A stretch of 36,380 nt of DNA, from the NCBI GenBank assembly GCA_963599255.1, contig CAVBWS010000016.1, forward strand, positions 1 to 36,380, in the 5' to 3' direction. The notes beneath the pieces are model-generated. The model was not told the origin of the DNA. It worked only from the letters and a program-made list of their open reading frames with translations, and searched no databases. A program made the translations under genes and the position numbers. Below are positions 26,479-34,251 of this stretch, one piece after another. Position 1 is the stretch's first letter, and each line of letters opens with the position of its first letter. The DNA is from RGIG5612 sp963599255. Lineage in GTDB: Bacteria > Bacillota > Clostridia > Lachnospirales > Lachnospiraceae.

Positions 26479-28014
26479 ATGTTTAATATACTCGAATATT
26501 TAGATAGGGATGCAGAAAGATTTCCGGAAAAGCTTGCATTTTCTGATGCAGAGTTATCTGTTACATACGATAAATTAAAAGAATATGCAGAAAAAATCGG
26601 ACACTATATTTCGAAAATGCAAATGGAGGAGGATAACGGGAAGGATGCAGTTCCGATAGGAGTGTTTGCCGATCATAATGTTAAAACGATCCTGGCATTT
26701 ATGGGGATTGCGGAAAGCGGTAATTTTTATGTACCTATGGATCCTAAGCAGCCGATATCCAAGACGGAGAAAATCCTAAATGACTCTAAAATTCAGTTGG
26801 TATTTGGCCGCAGGGGAGAGCAGCAGCTGCTGCCGGACAGTTATACCGGAAGATTTGCAATCATAGAAGAAGCATATGACACTGAGACTGTTCAGTGCCA
26901 TATGCTTGATTCTTGTACTGAAAAGGATTATTCGGATGTTCCGCTTTATATGGTATATACATCAGGGTCAACAGGATATCCGAAGGGTGTACTTAAAAGC
27001 CACGGAGCGGTAACTGATTTTGTTGAGGCATATGCGGATACATTTGACTTTTCTGAAAATGAGATAATTGGCAATCAAACGCCGCTGTTTTTTGATGCAT
27101 CTGCTAAGGACATATATCTTACTCTGAAACTGGGAGCTACAATGCATATTATTCCGGAAGGAAAATTTTTGATGACACCGGCATTAATAAGATATCTTGA
27201 TGAAAAGGAGATTACTTTTATATCGTGGGTTCCTTCCGCATTAACATTGGTAACTCAATTTAATACATTTTCGGAATTGCTTCCGCATACATTAAAAAAG
27301 GTATTTTTCGTTGGAGAAGCCTTTCCTATAAAACATTTCAGAAAATGGCAGGAGGCATTGCCGGATATCGAATATGTTAATTTATACGGTGCATCTGAAT
27401 TAGCAGGAATATGCTGTTACTTTAAGTCACCCAGGGCATATGAAGGGGATAGTCTTCCGATAGGAAAACCACTTAAAAATTGCGAGATCCGTCTGATTGA
27501 TAATGACAGATCTGATGGCGGAAATTTTAAAGTGATAAAGGAAGCCGGTAAAACGGGGGAGATCTATCTTTCAAGTAAAGCCCTGGCACTTAAATACTAT
27601 AATGATCCGGAAAAGACAGCATCAGCATTTGTCTACATAGACGGGCAGCGATTCTTTAAAACAGGAGATATGGCTTGGTATGATGAAGATGGTAACCTGA
27701 ATTTTGCAGCCAGAAATGACAGTCAGATCAAACATATGGGACAGAGAATAGAATTAGGTGAGATAGAAAGTATTTGCATGACTCTTCCTGAAATCGATAA
27801 GGCATGTTGTCTTTATGACAGTATCAAGAAAAGAATATATTTGTTTTGTCAGCTGGATAGAGGTGTTCAGGAAGATGCAAAAAGTCTTCTGGTGAAGTTG
27901 AAAAAAATATTAGTTTATTATATGATTCCGCAGCGGGTTGTTATAAAGGACAGCCTTCCGATCAATGCCAATGGCAAGATAGACAGACAATTATTAAAAC
28001 AGGAAATGAAATAA
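26479..28014 (+). CDS. dltA-like: DltA-like amino-acid adenylating ligase
   Basis: A 511-residue AMP-forming enzyme of the adenylation family. Motifs in order: TSGSTGYPKGV (ATP binding), FFDASAKDIY with Asp206 where DltA binds the substrate amino group, YGASE, a KTGDMAWYDEDG box, and NANGKID with the catalytic lysine near the end. DltA activates D-alanine and loads it on a carrier protein for esterification of teichoic acid. Carrier, MBOAT and SGNH-like genes follow directly, so the Dlt-type pathway is clear. One oddity: in the F-x-GE motif the residue is Val278, where Bacillus DltA has a cysteine linked to D-Ala selectivity. The amino acid may differ. The gene starts 14 bases after the transpeptidase. 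Confidence 0.88.
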   Translation: MFNILEYLDRDAERFPEKLAFSDAELSVTYDKLKEYAEKIGHYISKMQMEEDNGKDAVPIGVFADHNVKTILAFMGIAESGNFYVPMDPKQPISKTEKILNDSKIQLVFGRRGEQQLLPDSYTGRFAIIEEAYDTETVQCHMLDSCTEKDYSDVPLYMVYTSGSTGYPKGVLKSHGAVTDFVEAYADTFDFSENEIIGNQTPLFFDASAKDIYLTLKLGATMHIIPEGKFLMTPALIRYLDEKEITFISWVPSALTLVTQFNTFSELLPHTLKKVFFVGEAFPIKHFRKWQEALPDIEYVNLYGASELAGICCYFKSPRAYEGDSLPIGKPLKNCEIRLIDNDRSDGGNFKVIKEAGKTGEIYLSSKALALKYYNDPEKTASAFVYIDGQRFFKTGDMAWYDEDGNLNFAARNDSQIKHMGQRIELGEIESICMTLPEIDKACCLYDSIKKRIYLFCQLDRGVQEDAKSLLVKLKKILVYYMIPQRVVIKDSLPINANGKIDRQLLKQEMK

Positions 28015-28026
28015 CAAGGAGAAGAA

Positions 28027-28257
28027 ATGGACGAAATACTTGAAATACTAAATGACATAGACCCAACAATAGACTATGAAAATGAGGATAATCTGATTGA
28101 CGGCAAAGTGCTTAACTCACTTCAGATCGTAACTCTTGTATCTGAAATTTCAGATCATTTTGATATTACAATTTCACCAAAATACCTCGAACCAAGGTAT
28201 TTTAACAGTGTTGAAGCAATTTGGGAAATGGTACAGGATATACAGGACGCTTTATAA
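28027..28257 (+). CDS. dltC-like: DltC-like acyl/aminoacyl carrier protein
   Basis: A 76-residue acidic helical protein of DltC size. The phosphopantetheine attachment serine is Ser31 in KVLNSLQIV; the residue before it is Asn instead of the usual Asp. It should accept the amino acid activated by the ligase upstream and hand it to the MBOAT protein downstream. An AAGGAG site lies just before the ATG. It is 12 bases after the ligase and 3 bases before the MBOAT gene. Confidence 0.88.
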   Translation: MDEILEILNDIDPTIDYENEDNLIDGKVLNSLQIVTLVSEISDHFDITISPKYLEPRYFNSVEAIWEMVQDIQDAL

Positions 28258-28260
28258 AAA

Positions 28261-29844
28261 ATGGCATTAACTACATTCAGGTTCTTTATATTTGCAGCAT
28301 TTCTTCTTGTGATATATTTTCTGGTTCCTAAGAAGATACAATGGGAGATCCTTTTGATCTTCAGTTTAGGCTTTTATGCCATGGCAGGATTGGAAAATTC
28401 CTTTTATATTATCCTTACTGCAGCGACAACCTATGCCGCGGCTATATGGATAGACAGGCTCACAGGTCAGTGTACGCAATTTCTTAAAGAAAACAAAAAT
28501 ACTCTTTCAAGAGAAGAAAGAAAGGCCTATAAAAACAAAAATGTCAAAAAACGAAGACTTATTTTGACCATTTGTTTATGCCTTAATTTTGGCACTTTGT
28601 GTGCCTTTAAATATTTGAACTTCTTTATTAAACAGATAAACTTGTTTATAGATGGAGATGCGAACAAACTCAGCCTTTTGAGCATAGCAGTTCCTCTGGG
28701 AATATCCTTCTATACCTTTACATCAATGGGATATCTGATCGATGTGTATTGGGAGAAAATGCCGGCACAGAAAAATTATTTCAAGCTTCTCCTTTTTATA
28801 AGCTTCTTTCCGCAGATCATCCAAGGCCCCATCAGTGATTACAGACAACTCTCTGCTCAGTTGTATGGACAGCATTCATTCGACTATGACAGATTTGCGC
28901 TGGGAATGCAGAGATTTATCTGGGGGCTTGTTAAGAAACTGGCTATAGCGGATGTTGCTTCAGAATATGTACAGGCAGTATTTGACAATTATGCGATCTA
29001 TCCGGGTATAGTTGTATTTGTCGGAGTATTATTGTATGCACTTCAGATTTATGCGGATTTTTCGGGATATATGGACATGATGTGCGGATTGTGCCAGGTT
29101 ATGGGAATTGAACTGGCGGAAAACTTCGAGAGACCGTATTTTTCAAAATCTGTTTCTGAATATTGGCGCAGATGGCATATCACGCTGGGGGATTGGTTCA
29201 AAAAATACATATATTATCCTGTAGGATTTTCACGCTTTACACAAAACATAGGAAAGAGGGGACAAAAGGTCTTCGGTGCTAGGTTTGCGAAGGATATGCC
29301 TGCTACAATAGCACTGATCGTAGTTTGGTTTACCACCGGATTATGGCATGGTGCTAATTGGGGATATATTATCTGGGGACTTGTAAATGGTCTGTTTATT
29401 ATTGCAACCCTTTGGCTTGAACCTGTATATGGCAGAATGAAGCAGTTTTGTCATATAAATGAAATAGCCAAAAGTTGGAAGGTATTTCAGATATTAAGAA
29501 CCTTTATATTGGTTGCATTTATTAAGGTACTGCCGGAAGTCGGGGGACTGAGAGCCGGCTTAGGACTATGGTCAGGGGTATTTAAAGCAGAGGTATTTCC
29601 TGATACATGGGAAGGACTTCTCCCTTTTGTGGACGATTATCTTAACTTCTGGATGATGATAATTCTTACTGTACTATTATTCTTATTTAGCGTGATAGAA
29701 AGAAAGCAGCAGGTAAGAGTTTACTTTAATAAATGGCCGATGGTATTAAGGGTTTTTGTACTTGCGTTGTTTTTCGTTATCGCAATAGAATTTGGGGCAA
29801 GGTCAGGAGGGTTAAATGGAGCATTCCTTTATGCGCAGTTCTAA
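28261..29844 (+). CDS. dltB-like: DltB-like MBOAT acyltransferase
   Basis: A 527-residue polytopic membrane protein of the membrane-bound O-acyltransferase family (DltB/AlgI branch). The family-wide features are PLGISFYTFTSMGYLIDVYW, FPQIIQGPI, EYWRRWHITLGDWFKKYIYY and the catalytic His363 in GLWHGANWGY. It would move the carrier-bound amino acid across or within the membrane toward the external polymer. It is about 100 residues longer than typical DltB, closer to the AlgI-type length. No strong ribosome site is visible, so translation is probably coupled to the carrier gene 3 bases upstream. It overlaps the next gene by 29 bases. Confidence 0.92.
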   Translation: MALTTFRFFIFAAFLLVIYFLVPKKIQWEILLIFSLGFYAMAGLENSFYIILTAATTYAAAIWIDRLTGQCTQFLKENKNTLSREERKAYKNKNVKKRRLILTICLCLNFGTLCAFKYLNFFIKQINLFIDGDANKLSLLSIAVPLGISFYTFTSMGYLIDVYWEKMPAQKNYFKLLLFISFFPQIIQGPISDYRQLSAQLYGQHSFDYDRFALGMQRFIWGLVKKLAIADVASEYVQAVFDNYAIYPGIVVFVGVLLYALQIYADFSGYMDMMCGLCQVMGIELAENFERPYFSKSVSEYWRRWHITLGDWFKKYIYYPVGFSRFTQNIGKRGQKVFGARFAKDMPATIALIVVWFTTGLWHGANWGYIIWGLVNGLFIIATLWLEPVYGRMKQFCHINEIAKSWKVFQILRTFILVAFIKVLPEVGGLRAGLGLWSGVFKAEVFPDTWEGLLPFVDDYLNFWMMIILTVLLFLFSVIERKQQVRVYFNKWPMVLRVFVLALFFVIAIEFGARSGGLNGAFLYAQF

Positions 29845-30838
29845 AACTAAATTGCTTGTTTCTGTCGTGCTCTTTTTAGTTTTCGCCGGATTGATAACAT
29901 GGGCGGTGGTATATCCTTTTAACAGGATATTTTCAAAAAATAATAACTTCGATGTTCTGGTGGTCGGAGCCTCCGAAACACAGTGGGGGATAGATCCGGA
30001 GGTTATAGAACAGAAAACAGGTTTAAAGACCGCGCTGCTTGCCACATCCGGAAGTTCGATTGCCCAGAGATATACTATGCTGGAGTCTCATATCAAAGAC
30101 AAATCTCTTAAGCTTGTTATACTTGAGGTATCGAAATTCTCACTGACATCTGATATGTATGATAAGGATATTGAAAAACGGGTATTGTATTTTTCAAGAG
30201 TTGACGGCATATGGAATAAACTTACTGCGGCAGTAAGAGAATTTTCGTTTACAGATGATGAATATGACAGGCTTTATGCTGAAATGCTATATGAAGGCAT
30301 AAATTCGTGGGACAGTATATTCAATGGAACATATAGCGAAGAAACGGCAAGGCGCGGATATGAGCCTCAAGACAGTCATTCACAGTTGCTGACAGAAGAA
30401 GAGGCTCGCGCAACATACAGAGAAGGCTGGCTCAGTACAGATCCCTTTGATGATAATGTCGAGGCATTATATAATATTATAAATCTATGCAATAAAAATG
30501 ATGTTCCCGTGATAATGATAACCATGCCGCTGTCTGAGCATTACTTATGGCAGTATGGAGGATGGGATACGGCAAGAGAAAATATTCTTGCTTTGCTTGA
30601 AGATCAGGATATTACATATTATGATTTTAACTTAATGAAGGAACGACAGAAATACTTAAATGATGAGGTATCATATAGAGATATTGAGCATTTGGCTGAT
30701 GAGGGGGCTAAATCATTCAGCAAGGTTCTGTCTAAAACTATTACTGCTTACTTAAATGGTGAAAAAGGATGGGAGTTTTATGATTGGTACGGAGAGGCGA
30801 TCTCCAATTGCATTTATGCAGAATATTTGCCGGATTAA
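29816..30838 (+). CDS. Membrane-anchored SGNH-like partner of the MBOAT protein (DltD/AlgJ position)
   Basis: A 340-residue protein with one N-terminal membrane helix (LLVSVVLFLVFAGLITWAVV) and the rest expected outside. It has SGNH-type landmarks: Ser53 in VVGASETQWGIDP, and a terminal Asp289 and His292 in DIEHLADEGAKSFS. Proteins of this kind accompany MBOAT acyltransferases (DltD, AlgJ/AlgX, PatB) and complete or edit transfer onto the polymer. It is not a close DltD match to me, so I leave it unnamed. The ATG at 29816 has a perfect AGGAGG (29805-29810) inside the MBOAT gene, which supports this start over an internal ATG at 29831. Confidence 0.82.
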   Translation: MEHSFMRSSKTKLLVSVVLFLVFAGLITWAVVYPFNRIFSKNNNFDVLVVGASETQWGIDPEVIEQKTGLKTALLATSGSSIAQRYTMLESHIKDKSLKLVILEVSKFSLTSDMYDKDIEKRVLYFSRVDGIWNKLTAAVREFSFTDDEYDRLYAEMLYEGINSWDSIFNGTYSEETARRGYEPQDSHSQLLTEEEARATYREGWLSTDPFDDNVEALYNIINLCNKNDVPVIMITMPLSEHYLWQYGGWDTARENILALLEDQDITYYDFNLMKERQKYLNDEVSYRDIEHLADEGAKSFSKVLSKTITAYLNGEKGWEFYDWYGEAISNCIYAEYLPD

Positions 30839-30885
30839 ATGTTAATGATGCCGGAAATGAAGAAAAACCAGAGGTAATAGGACTG

Positions 30886-31866
30886 ATGAAAGAAACAAAG
30901 AGTGAATATGATCTATCGATTGTTATATCTGTATACAACGAAGAGCAGACATTGGATAAATTCTATAATGCTTTTAGAAGAATTTCTAAAGGCTTCACAT
31001 GGACATATGAACTGATATTTGTTAATGACGGAAGTACAGATGCAAGTGCGGATATATTAACTAATATCGCGCTTCAGGATAAGTGTGTCAAAGTAATCGG
31101 TTTCAGCAGAAATTTCGGACATGAGGCGGCCATGATTGCCGGAATAGATTACGCAAAAGGTGACAGGATAATATGTATGGATGCGGATCTGCAGCATCCT
31201 CTGGAATGCGTATTCCCTATCATGAAGAAATTTGATGAGGGCTATGAAGTAATCAACATGGTACGGCTCTCTAATAAGTCGGCAGGTTTAGTAAAAAATA
31301 TAACATCGGGACTTTTTTATAAACTTGTTAATAAAATATCAGATCAGACCCATTTAGAGGAGAATGCCTCGGACTTTTTTGCAATAAGCAGCCATGTAGC
31401 AGATGTGCTCAGAAGTAATTACAGAGAAAAGGTGCGTTTTTTAAGGGGATATGTGCAGAATGTGGGCTTCAGAAAAACAAAATTAGAATACACAGCAGGC
31501 ATAAGAGCAGGAGGTGAGAGCCACTACAGTATAAGAGCACTTATGAAATTATGTGTAAATACCATAGTCAGCTTTTCGGATTTCCCGCTTAAGCTGGGGC
31601 TTTTAGCAGGTTTTTTAAGTGCTGTGGCAACCGTAGTGATGTTCATATGCACATTGTGCACAAATGGAACGGATGCTGCAGGAACTAATACCATAATTAC
31701 GGTTATGTGTTTATTCTTTACTGTATTGTTTGTAATAATAGGGATAATAGGAGAGTATTTGAGTGTAATATTTGCAGAAATAAAGCAGAGACCTATATAC
31801 ATAGTCAGAGAAACAATGAACATGGGTTCTGAATGCCGGGAAAATGAAGAAAAAATTACAAAATAA
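30886..31866 (+). CDS. GtrB/DPM1-like membrane glycosyltransferase (GT2)
   Basis: I place the start at the ATG at 30886 (326 residues). A longer in-frame start at 30784 would overlap the upstream gene by 55 bases and add 34 residues unlike the family. Motifs: LSIVISVYNEEQTLD, FVNDGSTD, FSRNFGHEAAMIAGIDYA and MDADLQHP. Two C-terminal membrane helices follow (about residues 225-295). This is the layout of bactoprenol-phosphate glycosyltransferases, which charge undecaprenyl phosphate with a single sugar for side-chain addition outside the cell. It is the last gene of the operon. No GtrA-like flippase or GtrC-like transferase is visible nearby. Confidence 0.9.
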   Translation: MKETKSEYDLSIVISVYNEEQTLDKFYNAFRRISKGFTWTYELIFVNDGSTDASADILTNIALQDKCVKVIGFSRNFGHEAAMIAGIDYAKGDRIICMDADLQHPLECVFPIMKKFDEGYEVINMVRLSNKSAGLVKNITSGLFYKLVNKISDQTHLEENASDFFAISSHVADVLRSNYREKVRFLRGYVQNVGFRKTKLEYTAGIRAGGESHYSIRALMKLCVNTIVSFSDFPLKLGLLAGFLSAVATVVMFICTLCTNGTDAAGTNTIITVMCLFFTVLFVIIGIIGEYLSVIFAEIKQRPIYIVRETMNMGSECRENEEKITK

Positions 31867-31882
31867 TGTAAAATATTAAAAA

Positions 31883-31928
31883 AGTGTTACAAAAACACTG
31901 TACAAATAGTTACGGAATGTGTTATATT
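31883..31928 (+). promoter_or_regulatory. Promoter of the fourth NlpC/P60 gene with GTTAC boxes and an inverted repeat
   Basis: The -10 is TATATT (31923-31928) with extended TG (31920-31921). GTTAC (31909-31913) lies 9 bases before it, and TGTTAC (31885-31890) lies 23 bases further up. The upstream box is inside the inverted repeat AGTGTT-acaaa-AACACT (31883-31899). The -35 zone (GTACAA) is poor, which suggests activator dependence. Confidence 0.55.
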
Positions 31929-31971
31929 ACCTCGGAAGGTTATTTTAGTGTTTTAAAAAGAGGTAATTTTT

Positions 31972-33411
31972 ATGAAAAGAAAAAACGACCGATCAGCTAA
32001 GGTGGTATTAGTGACATCGTCAATAGTAACAATTCTGGTAGGAGTTTCCGTATTTTCATTATACTCAATGAGTAAAGGTGATGAAGGTGACATCTTGTCT
32101 ATTGAAACTGAGGAATCGGTTGAATCAGCCAACAGTAAATTGCTCAGCAAGATGGATGAGAGTGCAGAGTCTGTAGTTGCCAACACTGCACCGGTTGAAG
32201 AAGTATCATCAGCGGCAGAAGCTGTAGTGACGGAATCGTCAGAGCCGTTGGCTGTACTTGCTGTAACAAGTACAACCGTGGATTCAATTGAAATCCCCGG
32301 CTCAGATGATAGTGCAGCGACAACTGCGAATACTGCTTCGGTACAGTCAACAGATTATTCTCAGACTGCGGATTCTGACACAGCGGCATATGTTGAGCCG
32401 TTATATCAGCAGGCAGCAGTTGATTATACAGAATATACTGATGAAACTGTATATGAGGAACCTGTACCATATGAGGAAACTGCCGAGTTTAGTTATTCGG
32501 AGGAGTCTTTTGAAGAGAGTTACGCAGAGCCAAGTTATGCGGAAATTGCGGATGATTCAGATGAGACAGAGGTTGTTGTTGTCGACAATGTCGTAGAAGA
32601 CGTTGATACAACTGCTTCAGAGTACACAGAAGAATCGTATGAGACAGAGAATACAGCAGATGTTACATATGATGGCGAGTGGGTATATGATTATGATACA
32701 GAAGAGTGGATCTATGTAGACAATAATGATACATATGATAACTCTGATGAAACATATGATTATAGCAGCACGGAAGAGACAGATGAGTCATATGACCAGG
32801 AAAATACATATGATGACGGAGAGTCATATGACCAGGAGGATTCGTCAGACAACCAGTCGGACGGCGAATGGGTATATGATTATGACATAGACGAGTGGGT
32901 ATATGTATATAACAATGATACCAACGACAGCACGGATGATTCGTATGACTATGATACAGAGGATACAGATGAATCATACGACCAGGAAGACACATCAGAC
33001 GACTGGTCAGACGATAGTGATTCATATGACTATGATGATTCATATGATAGTTCTTTAGGTCAGCAGATCGTTAATTATGCCATGAACTTCGTTGGATATA
33101 CACCGTATGTGTGGGCCGGCAGATCACTTGACAGCGGCACGGACTGCTCGGGATTCGTTAATTTGATTTATGCAAATTTCGGAATTTACTGTTCACCGGC
33201 GTCATTAGCATATGATGGTTCAAGCTTTGGCTATATTATCAGTCAGGATGAACTTCAGCCGGGTGATATTGTAGTATACGGCGGCGGAGATCACGTAGCA
33301 ATTTATGCAGGCGGCGGTTATGTAGTTCATTGCTCAAGTCCGGAGAACGGAACGGTTTACTGGAACATGTATTACAGATCAGATATAAGCTGGTTCTTAA
33401 GAGTTCTTTGA
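31972..33411 (+). CDS. Membrane-anchored NlpC/P60 peptidase on an Asp/Tyr/Ser-rich stalk
   Basis: A 479-residue protein with ATG after an AAGAGG-type site. The N-terminus MKRKNDRSAKVVLV and the hydrophobic segment VTILVGVSVFSLYS match the anchors of the proteins at 8135 and 9673. The long stalk is rich in Ser, Asp, Glu, Thr and Tyr. It lacks YEEETT arrays but carries two copies of the DGEWVYDYD-EWVYV module. The C-terminal NlpC/P60 domain has Cys392 (TDCSGF), His441 (DHVAIYAG) and His453. This domain is more divergent than in the other three, for example VGYTPYVWAGRSLDSGTDC, closer to typical cell-wall NlpC/P60 enzymes. It should cleave peptidoglycan stem peptides. It is monocistronic, with its own promoter and a hairpin after the stop. 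Confidence 0.9.
   Translation: MKRKNDRSAKVVLVTSSIVTILVGVSVFSLYSMSKGDEGDILSIETEESVESANSKLLSKMDESAESVVANTAPVEEVSSAAEAVVTESSEPLAVLAVTSTTVDSIEIPGSDDSAATTANTASVQSTDYSQTADSDTAAYVEPLYQQAAVDYTEYTDETVYEEPVPYEETAEFSYSEESFEESYAEPSYAEIADDSDETEVVVVDNVVEDVDTTASEYTEESYETENTADVTYDGEWVYDYDTEEWIYVDNNDTYDNSDETYDYSSTEETDESYDQENTYDDGESYDQEDSSDNQSDGEWVYDYDIDEWVYVYNNDTNDSTDDSYDYDTEDTDESYDQEDTSDDWSDDSDSYDYDDSYDSSLGQQIVNYAMNFVGYTPYVWAGRSLDSGTDCSGFVNLIYANFGIYCSPASLAYDGSSFGYIISQDELQPGDIVVYGGGDHVAIYAGGGYVVHCSSPENGTVYWNMYYRSDISWFLRVL
32671..32925 (+). repeat. Two copies of an aromatic DGEWVYDYD module in the stalk
   Basis: Copies of about 66 bases at 32671-32736 and 32860-32925 encode DGEWVYDYD, two variable residues, then EW(I/V)YV. 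A third copy lies in the paralogue at 8657-8722. The tryptophan spacing recalls a half wall-binding repeat. The segment between them is Asp/Tyr/Glu/Ser-rich. Confidence 0.8.
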
Positions 33412-33445
33412 TTGGCAATCATTAAAAAATAAGCGACATTTTGTG

Positions 33446-33484
33446 AATCAGGTGTGAGATGCAGGCATTTCATACCTGATTTTG
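33446..33484 (+). terminator. Hairpin terminator after the fourth NlpC/P60 gene
   Basis: AATCAGGTGTGAGATGC (33446-33462) pairs with GCATTTCATACCTGATT (33465-33481), including G-U pairs, and a short T run follows. The tail is weak, so termination may be partial. Confidence 0.6.
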
Positions 33485-33583
33485 AAATTTGGCGCGAATC
33501 CGTGATTTCGTGAAATGTGACACTTAATGCCGAATTTTTTATGACGGTATTTATTGCTGCTTGCAATAAAACAATTCACCAGA

Positions 33584-33612
33584 TTGCTATCCCCCGTATT
33601 CTATGCTATTAT
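33584..33612 (+). promoter_or_regulatory. Promoter of hpf
   Basis: TTGCTA (33584-33589), a 17-base spacer, then TATTAT (33607-33612) with extended TG (33604-33605). There is no GTTAC box, which makes it a useful contrast to the peptidase promoters. Confidence 0.65.
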
Positions 33613-33645
33613 ACAAATACTCAGTGTACGAAAGGGGTGAATTAC

Positions 33646-34179
33646 ATGAAGTACGTTATCACAGGCAGAAATCTTGATATTACTGAGAGCATTAAGACAG
33701 CAGTTGATGAGAAGATCACCAAGTTAGGAAGGTATTTTGCACCGGAGGTGGTAGCTCAGGTAACAATGAGTGTGGAGAAGAACCGCCAGAAGGTTGAGGT
33801 TACGATCCCGGTTAAGGGAGATATAATAAGGGCTGAGAGCGAGAACTCAGACATGTATGTATCACTGGATCTTGTTGTCAGAGCGATTGAGGTTCAGCTT
33901 AAGAAATACCGCAAGAAGATTATTGACCGTTACCAGACAGCAGGCGTTGACTTTGCTGAAGAATATATGGACTCAGAGACAGTTGAGGAAGAACCGGAGA
34001 TCAAAATCGTTAAGAAGAAAACATTTGATTTTAAGCCGATGGATCCTGAGGAAGCTTGTATGCAGATGGATCTGCTGGGACATGATTTCTTCGTATTTAC
34101 AAATGCAGATACTAATCAGATAAACGTCGTATATAAACGTAAAAATGATACATATGGCCTCATCGGACCAGAGTTCTGA
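33646..34179 (+). CDS. hpf: Long-form ribosome hibernation promoting factor
   Basis: I start at the ATG at 33646, preceded by GAAAGGGG; the frame is open further up, but that part contains the promoter. The product is 177 residues, the length of long HPF. The N-terminal S30AE domain begins MKYVITGRNLDITESIKTAV. The C-terminal dimerisation domain contains FDFKPMDPEEACMQMDLLGH, FFVFTNADTNQINVVYKRKN and YGLIGP. Long HPF dimerises idle 70S ribosomes into 100S particles in stationary phase. It lies upstream of secA, as in many Firmicutes, with a good terminator after it. Confidence 0.95.
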   Translation: MKYVITGRNLDITESIKTAVDEKITKLGRYFAPEVVAQVTMSVEKNRQKVEVTIPVKGDIIRAESENSDMYVSLDLVVRAIEVQLKKYRKKIIDRYQTAGVDFAEEYMDSETVEEEPEIKIVKKKTFDFKPMDPEEACMQMDLLGHDFFVFTNADTNQINVVYKRKNDTYGLIGPEF

Positions 34180-34202
34180 TAGAATAATTTATGATTTAAA
34201 TG

Positions 34203-34232
34203 ACATCAGCGCTTTAACAGCGCTGATGTTTT
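34203..34232 (+). terminator. Rho-independent terminator after hpf
   Basis: A perfect 11-bp stem, ACATCAGCGCT (34203-34213) with AGCGCTGATGT (34219-34229), a 5-base loop and a short T run. Confidence 0.85.
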
Positions 34233-34251
34233 GGAATAAAGAAGACAATAA

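Noticed and set aside
30784..30885. 34-codon upstream extension of the GtrB-like gene
   Set aside because: It would overlap the SGNH-like gene by 55 bases and adds residues foreign to GT2 enzymes.
31867..31913. Classical WalR/YycF operator
   Set aside because: TGTAAA, TGTTAC and AGTTAC occur but not as a pair with the 5-base spacing of the known site; only half-site likeness can be claimed.
33517..33645. 43-codon upstream extension of hpf
   Set aside because: It covers the hpf promoter and does not resemble the family; the ATG at 33646 gives the normal HPF N-terminus.
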